64,000 nt of DNA, from positions 843,481 through 907,480 of the forward strand of contig NC_034016.1 of assembly GCF_000346465.2 (NCBI RefSeq), in the 5' to 3' direction. Source of the stretch: Prunus persica. Lineage: Eukaryota; Streptophyta; Magnoliopsida; Rosales; Rosaceae. The position numbers and the translations under genes were made by a program. Below, one piece after another: positions 56,305 to 64,000 of the stretch (positions are counted from its first letter, which is position 1; each line of letters begins with the position of its first letter). The notes under the pieces are model-generated. The model was not told where the DNA came from, made no database searches, and saw only the letters and a list, made by a program, of their open reading frames with translations.

Positions 56305-58374
56305 ATGGCTAAAACAGCTTCTGTAGTATTGACCCAAAACCTTTCTGATACCAAAAGGACCACCTCCTTTAATCATTCAACTAATGATGATGAAATCCCC
56401 ACCATCGATTACAGCATGCTGATCTGCTCTAACGATCCTGATCAACGACTCAAAGCCCTCCAATACCTTGCCTATGTCTGCGAGGAGTACGGCTTTTTCT
56501 ATGTATGGAATTTCCTCTCATCTACATTTACATTCAGTCTCCCATAGCACACCATTTTGCTTATTACAATGCCTCGAAACCAGTTCACTATGCATACACA
56601 CACACACATGTGCATAGAGCTTCAACTGTGAACATGTTGGCATGCAACATGCTGCTGATCACTCTCTAAAGATGTGAAGTATTGTCCCACATCGAAAAAG
56701 TTAAGAAATTTTACCCACTCTGTAAGGTTATGTGGCTTTGTTATTAACTCATTAGTGTTATCGCATTGTAAATACTAGCTCTATAAATATATATATATAT
56801 ATATATATCTCGCATTGTAAATATTAGCTCTGTAAATAAATAAATAAATATATATATATACACACATTTGGCTAAAAGAAAAGAAACAAAACTATTAATT
56901 AATTAGGCTTTTGTGTTATGTTATAATTTGATGTCGAATGTTTATATTGCGTACAAAATTACACATGCATGTAACATGTTGCATGATAACTTGGCAGCTG
57001 GTAAATCATGGGGTGCCTGATTGCGTAATTGAGAGAGCGCTGAATGGGATTTCTGATTTCTTTGATCTGACGGAGGAGGAAAAGATGGATTATGAGAAGA
57101 AGAGTTCAACGGATAGGATCAGATGGGGGCTAGGGTTCTCACCCGGGGACCATGAAGCTGTCAAGAGGGAGTATCTTAAGGTACTCCCACATCCAAAGTT
57201 TGAAGGCCCTGCTAAACCAGCTGGTTTCAGGTACAAGAAAATAGTGTTTTTGAAGAAAAGGAAAAATCGTGTGTGTACGACCCATACCTACTCACCTAAC
57301 CAACCAAAAATCCTAAAATTTCTTTTTAATTTATAAAAATATTTTTCATTTCTTATTTGATGAATAAGTAAATGTTTTAACCACTTAAGCTACAATTTTA
57401 ATAAAAAATGCCATTTTTGAAAAAGAAAAAAGAGAACTTATTTTTGTGAAAAAAAATTAGCATAAGGATTTGGATTGTATATGTATCTTTTTAAAAATTA
57501 ACATAAAGTTATACTGTGGTTATATTTGTATTTTTTTTAAAAACATCGTTTTGAGTTTAAAAATAACCGTGGTTTGGATTTAACAGTAAAATATACATGT
57601 GATTGGTTCGGTTTCTAAAAATTAAAATTGCGACTGCACCAAATCATTACGATTCGGTTTTTGTTTGACTTTTTCTATGATAAAAACCAAATCAAAGCTG
57701 TTATTACGATTCAGATAAGTTAGTTTAGTCATTTCAGCTAGATTGATTAGTTTAGTCATTTCAGCCAGATTGATGCTTAGCCCTAAGCACAAGTACGGAT
57801 CCTAATAATTGGTCTAACTCGAATTCTTTCATCCCCTACTTTGTCTTTATTAAATTGCCTAAGAGTAAGCTTAATTTATGTCCGACTATATATATGTTAC
57901 TTACGGGAGGCCTTGGAAGATTATTACCAAAGGAATCGAGTGGTGATAATTAATTTGGCTAAAGCAGTATCGAAAACATTGGGATTTGAAGAAAATTACT
58001 TAGAGAAGGAATTTGAGTTGGAAATTGGGGCTGATGTTTCTGCTATGAACGTGTATCCGCCCTGGTTTAAACCCAACACTCAAATCGGTTTGCCGGCTCA
58101 TTATGACCCTGGCTACTTTGGTTCCCTCATACAAAATGTCAACGGTGGTCTCCAACTAAACTATAAACAAAAGTGGATCAATCTTGATATGCCTTCCAAT
58201 GCCTTTTTCATTAAGTTTGGGGATCATGCTGAGGTACATGCATATTGAATATTTGAAGTCCTTAATTTATTTTCGACATAAGATAAATAAGTGCGAATAT
58301 GAATCAAATTTATTTATCCCATCATTATTAATTATATTTTTCGCAAAAGTCAAATTCATAATTGAGTCCGACCT
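56305..58374 (+). pseudogene. Second dioxygenase copy, truncated and splice-defective
   Basis: Exons corresponding to copy 1 lie at 56305-56502, 56998-57230 and 57906-58233, with the same lengths and high identity. Four defects are visible. The TATA box has become TACAAAAA. The acceptor of intron 2 reads TTACGGGAGG where copy 1 has TTACAGGGAGG, so the AG is lost. Conserved residues in exon 3 changed (GYFGSLIQN for GYLVSLVQN, IKFGDHAE for INIGDHVE). Exon 4, with the third iron ligand and the Arg-x-Ser motif, is absent: homology stops in intron 3 at about 58374, where copia DNA begins. His and Asp of AHYDPGY remain. No working enzyme can be made. Confidence 0.9.
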
Positions 58375-61300
58375 ACTCGTGTCCGGCAGCCCCATAATTC
58401 ATCTACTGCGGCCCACCTTTAAATCCAGTCATATGCTACTGCTGCTGGTGCGCCACTTCCTAAAACCATCCCACCTTCCCGTCCCAAGGCTTCGACTGAT
58501 AAAAGTGGTTGCACGCACTGTGGCAACCCCAAACATACCCGTGACACCTGTTTTAAATTGAATAGTTATCTTGATTGGTGGGAGGACCTCCGCGCTCGTA
58601 AGCTCAGAGAAACTGCTAGTAATTCCGGTCGTGCTGCTCTTGTCTCTACCAACCCCCATTAGCCTTGTTCCCATAGGTAGATCTTACTGATAGTCCCGCA
58701 CTTTCGGATGTCTCAGGTAACTGTGGTTATGCATTTCATACTTATGATCTACGAGATACTACTGGTTGGATAATTGATTCTGGCGCCACTGATCATATGA
58801 CATTTGATTCGAATGATTTTTTGCACACCACTACACCCCGCAGCACAAGTATTGCCAATGCAAATGGAGTTACTTGTCCTGTGACAGGGGCCGGCACTGT
58901 TGCTCTTTCACCTTCTCTGTCCCTTTCTAATACTCTACTCGTTCCATCTTTGTCTAATAAATTAATGTCTGTGAGTCAGACAACTAAACAACTAAATTGT
59001 TGTGCACTAATTTATCCCAATTTTTGTTTACTACAGGATATTCTCACCAAGGAGATCATTGGGCGTGGTACTAAAAGAGGGGGGCTGTACTATGTGGATG
59101 ACTTCAGTATGGGACGTGCCAATAGTGTGAAGCATCCGTCTGATGACAAGCACTGACAAATTTGGCTCTGGCACCGACATTTGGGGCATCCATCTTTTGG
59201 TTATATGAGACACTTATTGCCCGAGTTATTTTCTGTATTTAAGGACTCATATTTTAAATGTGACACTTGCATTCTAGCCAAGAGTCATAGAGCATCCTAT
59301 CCTTTAAGTATGAATAAAAGTACTATTCATTTTGCTTTAATTCATTCTGATGTTTAGGGACCCTCACCTATTTCTACTCATTCCGGTATTCGTTGGTTTG
59401 TTACATTCATAGATGAAGTACACGGATGACATGACTTTATTTGATGAAAAATAAGAATGAAGTGTTTTTTCTGTTCCAATCCTTTCACAAACAGATTGAA
59501 ACACAGTTCAATGCTCGAATATAGATTCTTCGCTCTGACAACAGTGGAGAATTTGTTAATCATGATTTTCAGACTTACTTCAAGACACATGACATTATTC
59601 ATGAGACAACTTGCCCCTAGACACCACAACAAAATGGTGTTGCCGAACGGAAGAATCATCATCTCCTTGAAACAACCCGTGCTCTTTTCATTGGTGGCCA
59701 TGTTCCTCGTCATCACTGGGATGATGATGTCGTCACTACTGTCCATCTTATCAACCGCATGCCATCTGGGGTTTTGAACTTCAAAACTCTATTACAAGTG
59801 CTCGCGCAACACGGGCCTCTGCCTTCTGTTTTGGTGCTTACCCATCTCATTTTTGGCTGTGTGGCCTTCGTTCATCTCCACAAAACTCAACGAAGCAAAC
59901 TTGATCCATATGCACTTCGTTGTGTTTTTTTGGGGTTATGCCACTCATCAAAAAGGCTACCGATGTTATCACCCTCCTACCCGGCGAACCTATGTCACTT
60001 TGGATGTCACCTTTCTGGAATCAGATATGTTCTTCTATGACCCAGCATCCAATTCTACTCTTCAGGGGGAGATATCGAGTGAAGAGCTCAATTGGAGCAG
60101 CTTGGAAAACGAGGATATTCATCTATGCACGAAGATTGCTCTCGGCCAAGAAACAATAACAATCGATCGTCCCGAGTCTGGCACGTGCGAATGCTCTCTG
60201 CCAAACAACGATCGATCGTCTAACCCTTGCGAAGATGTTTTTGATTCGAGTCATACTCTTACAGACAACTCAGAACAACAAGATGAAGACCCCTCTCTCA
60301 TTCAACAGTACCAACGGACCAATCTCCTGAGAATATCTTTGAGGTAAATACTCCTACTACACTTGTGCATTTAGAGGATAAAACTATTGGATATCAATTA
60401 CCTTCAGGCAAAATCGTGGGAAGCCACCAAATCGTTATTCACCTGATATTGGCAAGACATCCAAGTATCCAATTGCAAATCATGTATCCACTGAGAAGCT
60501 GTCTGAACCACTCAAGGCTTTTGTGCATCAGTTGTCTGCTATCCATATTCCTACCGAGGTCTCTGAAGCATTGAAAGATCCTAAGTGGGTCCAAGCTATA
60601 AAAGAGGAGATGAAAGCTCTTGAGAAAAATCAGACTTGGACATTGGAGATTATACCACGAGGAAAAAAGACTATCGGATGTAGATGGGTGTTTACTATAA
60701 AACACAATGCAGATGGATCTATCGAGCGATACAAAGCAAGACTTGTGGCAAAAGGGTACACACAGACCTATGGTATAGACTATGAAGAAACTTTTGCACC
60801 AGTTGCAAAGTTAAACACCGTCAGAGTCTTATTGTCCTTTGCAGCTAATTTGGATTGGTCACTACACCAGTTTGATGTAAAGAATGCTTTTCTACATGGC
60901 GAACTCGTGGAGGAGGTGTACATGGACATTCCTCCTGGATATAATACTACTTAGACTGGAACAGTTTGCAGGTTACGAAAAGTATTGTATGGATTGAAAC
61001 AGTCACCACGTGCATGGTTTGGACGGTTCACCATGGCAATGAAGAACAATGGTTTTAAACAGAGCAACTCAGATCATACTCTGTTCTTGAAACATCGGAA
61101 AGGGAAGGTAACAGTATTAATAATTTATGTTGATGATATGATTATTACTGGGAATGATAAACAGGAAATATCACAGCTACAAGACTATTTGGCTACTGAG
61201 TTTGAGATGAAGGATCTAGGTGGACTCAAGTATTTCTTGGGAATTGAGGTGGCTCGATCGCAGCAATGCATATTTCTCTCTCAAAGGAAATATGTCTTGG

Positions 61301-62087
61301 ACTTGTTGACGGACACAGGAATGCTAGATTGCAAACTTGCGGACACTCCTATTGTTCAGAATCATCATCTTGGAGAATATCCGGATCAAGTTCCAACTAA
61401 CAAAGAAATATACCAAAGATTAGTGTGAAGATTGATCTATTTGTCACATACTCGACCAGACATTGCTTATGCAGTGAGCGTTGTCAGTCAATTTATGCAC
61501 TCTCCAAGTGAAGACCACATGAATGCAGTTCTTCGGATACTTAGATATTTGAAATCTGCACCTGGAAAAGGACTTATGTTCTCAAAGCATGGTCATCTAA
61601 ATATTGATGGTTATTCAAATGCAGATTGGACAGGTAATGTAATAGATAGAAAATCTACATCGGGTTACTTCACATTCGTGGGAGGTAATTTGGTGACATG
61701 GAGGAGCAAGAAACAGAATGTAGTAGCTTTATCCAGTGTAGAAGCCGAGTTTAGAGGTATGACTAAAGGGATTTGTGAACTTCTTTGGTTAAGAAAGTTG
61801 CTTACTGAACTTGGGTATAAACCTACATCCAATGAATCTCTTTTGTGACAACAAGGCTGCTATAGCCATTGCACAGAATTCTGTTCAGCATGATCGTACT
61901 AAACATGTTGAGGTGGATCGACACTTCATCAAACAGAAGCTTGAGGCTAAAGTGTTTCAGTTTCCTTTTGTGAAATCCGAGGATCAATTGGTGGATATTT
62001 TGACAAAGACAATTTCCAGTAAAGCATTCCACAATTCACTGGATCAGTTGGGCATTGGCGACATCTATGCACCAACGTGAGGGGGAG
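58375..62087 (+). pseudogene. Copia gag-pol, missing its 5' end and 5' LTR
   Basis: Starts inside gag before a zinc knuckle (CTHCGNPKHTRDTC, about 58528-58570). Protease follows (WIIDSGATDHMT near 58770), then integrase (HRHLGHPS near 59170; SDNSGEFVNHDF near 59540; PQQNGVAERK near 59627) with several frame breaks. RT runs 60523-61428 ([45 protein letters not shown]). RNase H runs 61432-62080 (YSNADWTGN, ALSSVEAEFRG, CDNKAAIAIAQN, DILTKTISSK), ending in a TGA at 62080. Stops at 60954 and 61428 and a frame change near 61830 remain. The left edge is fused to intron 3 of the dioxygenase pseudogene with no LTR or target duplication. Confidence 0.9.
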
Positions 62088-62286
62088 TGTTGGCGTGACT
62101 TGTGGATATCGACTTACTTTCCTTACACACCAAGAATTTCTATTATAATTGTAATTGATTTACTTTAATTCCTGATTTCCTACTGTAAATGGATTTAGGA
62201 ATTTATTATTTACTTGCCCATTCAGGTTTTGTTGTATTATAAATATGGCCTCCTACAAGGAGAAGAATGTACAGAAAATTCCAACA
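62088..62286 (+). mobile_element. 3' LTR of the truncated copia element, 199 bp
   Basis: A polypurine tract GAGGGGGAG (62079-62087) precedes TGTTGGCGTGAC; the LTR ends AAAATTCCAACA, a perfect TGTTGG/CCAACA pair. TATA-like TATAAATATG lies near 62238. Confidence 0.88.
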
Positions 62287-62435
62287 AACAAATATTCTCT
62301 TATAATTTTCATATTTTAGCAAATATACTATACAAACGTACAAATTAAGTGGCCCTATATTATGTAGTTAGTGATCAATTTCCCCTCTACTTACACTTGT
62401 GAGTTAGGGCCTACTTTATTAACATAATAATATGA

Positions 62436-62473
<38 letters not shown>

Positions 62474-62660
62474 CCTTTAAAGCTACTGCCATTCACGCAT
62501 ACCAACTCTATTTAGTAGACCAATCCCTCTACAACTAGGACTTCATTACTTTCCCTGTTTTAATGAAAGAATGCAACATTGAGAAGTTCCCAAATGTTTT
62601 ACCATTGGTTAAGGATGTAAAACTGAGCGACAAGGATGTAAAAAGACAATAAGACATTAA
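62287..62660. other. Spacer with a (CT)n microsatellite
   Basis: Contains a (TC)n run at about 62436-62470. No gene. Exon 4 of the dioxygenase does not reappear here. Confidence 0.7.
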
Positions 62661-62850
62661 GGGGTCGTTTGGTACACAGGCTTGGCTTGGACTGGCTTGG
62701 ACTAAATTTAGTACCATGTTTGTTTCATTTAATTCTAGTCTTAGATGAGATTGCTAATACCGGGCCCACCAAAAACACCTCCTTAGGAGGGGACTACTAA
62801 TCCCATGTAGAAAGGGAGGATTAGCTAGTCCTATGTTTATTAATGTATGA
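62661..62850 (+). mobile_element. Left end of a MITE-like element
   Basis: GGGGTCGTTTGGTACACAGG is a familiar terminal motif of plant MITEs, followed by GGCTTGG repeats and a GGGCCCACC block. The right end is not seen; the sequence runs into the AT satellite at about 62840. Confidence 0.45.
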
Positions 62851-64000
62851 GATGCATATATTATATTGTAATACTAATAACATATATTACTATTATTATT
62901 ATTATAACATACACATATATTATAATGTACATATATACATGTATATACACATATACAAGTATATATATACACATATATACATATATAATATATATAAATA
63001 CATATAGATATATACACATATATTATTATTATAATATACTCATATACACATACATATTAATATTATAATAATAGCATACATGTATACATGTATATATGTA
63101 ATATATATTATATTATATATTAATGTACATATATACACGTATATACATGTATATATATAAACACATATATATATACATATATAATATATAAATACATATA
63201 GATATATACACGTATATTATTATTATAATATACCCATATACACATGCATATTAATATTATAATAATAGCATACATGTACATATGTAATATATATTATTAT
63301 AATACATATATATAAGTATATATACATATATGTGTATATATTATACCCATGTATGTATTATAATATACATATACACACGTATATAGACATATACATTATA
63401 TATTTATATTATATGTATATATATTATAATATACATATATACACGTATATACATGTATATTATTATTATAACATACTCATATATATTATCTATTATAATA
63501 TACATATGTATATGTATATGTATATGTATTATACCCATGTATATATTATAATATATAGATACACCTATATACACATATATTATATACATGTATATACGTA
63601 TATATATATATGTGTATTATAATATATAATATATATACATATATTATACATATATTATATATACATATGTATTTTATAATATATATATAATATATATGTA
63701 TATATACATACATATATAATATACATATATACACATATATACATGTATATTATTATTATTATTATTATAACATACCCATATATATATTATATATTATAAT
63801 ATACATACATATATATAAATATATGTATATGTATTATACCCATGTATATTATAATATACATATATACACCTATATACACTTATATATGTATGTACGTTTA
63901 TATTATTTAAAATATATAATATTATTATAATATACTTATATACATGTATATACATATATATTATATATATTATAAAATACATATATACATATATATAGAT
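62840..64000. repeat. AT/AC/GT satellite of at least 1.16 kb
   Basis: Almost only TATA, CATA, GTATA and TTATTA words run to the window end. A higher-order repeat of about 198 bp is visible: AATGTACATATATACA starts at 62924 and 63122, and blocks such as AATACATATAGATATATACAC and AATATTATAATAATAGCATAC recur in the same order. All open frames here are Tyr/Ile runs without meaning. Confidence 0.9.

Noticed and set aside
63332..63982. Tyr/Ile-rich open frames near the window end
   Set aside because: They are translations of the AT satellite on both strands.
1..64000. tRNA, rRNA or microRNA genes
   Set aside because: I searched by eye for cloverleaf boxes and rRNA cores and saw none I could support; a covariance-model scan was not possible.

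Overview
This window is plant nuclear DNA from a woody eudicot. Its introns are plant-like, its LTR retrotransposons use a tRNA-Met primer site, and it holds a CC-NBS-LRR resistance gene, a TOM1-like (TOL) VHS/GAT gene and a 2-oxoglutarate-dependent dioxygenase. The general look of the genes and repeats fits Rosaceae, but that is an inference and no species can be named. A 100-base run of N (30061-30160) marks a scaffold gap.

Layout. 1-1118: 3' end and LTR of a Ty1/copia element. 2567-5226: 2.66 kb gypsy-type solo LTR with target duplication CTAGC and a striking hairpin array. 5584-19874: a decayed Ty3/gypsy element (6045-10591, resuming 19207-19874) split by an 8.6 kb stack of insertions. 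The stack is a TSD-flanked insert (10592-19201), which holds a hAT transposon (11839-19011, TSD ATCCATAC), whose terminal repeat in turn holds a second solo LTR (11843-14762, TSD CTAGG). 20082-23450: internally deleted copia element, minus strand. 24215-27172: intact CNL gene, minus strand. 27355-32080: repeated promoter-like module with a solo LTR and a Mutator-like foldback element. 32440-39960: intact TOL gene, minus strand, nine coding exons. 40000-46330: gene-free DNA, then a broken CBL10-like calcium-sensor fragment between inverted repeats. 47587-50578: very young, chimeric copia element with identical LTRs. 51819-54524: intact four-exon dioxygenase gene. 55568-58374: its tandem copy, now a pseudogene. 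58375-62286: copia element truncated at its 5' end and fused to that pseudogene. 62840-64000: long AT/AC/GT satellite that runs off the window.

Only three genes look intact: CNL (immune receptor), TOL (ubiquitin-dependent endosomal sorting) and the dioxygenase (probably specialised or hormone metabolism). They are unrelated in pathway. The most unusual content is (1) the hairpin array with a shared loop and different stems in the solo LTR, with a second array at the matching place in its relative; (2) the chimeric copia element that appears to have joined gag, a TRIM-like piece, an inverted linker piece and RNase H before a recent insertion; and (3) the datable nested stack. All calls come from reading the sequence by eye. 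Splice sites and family names have not been checked against transcripts or databases.
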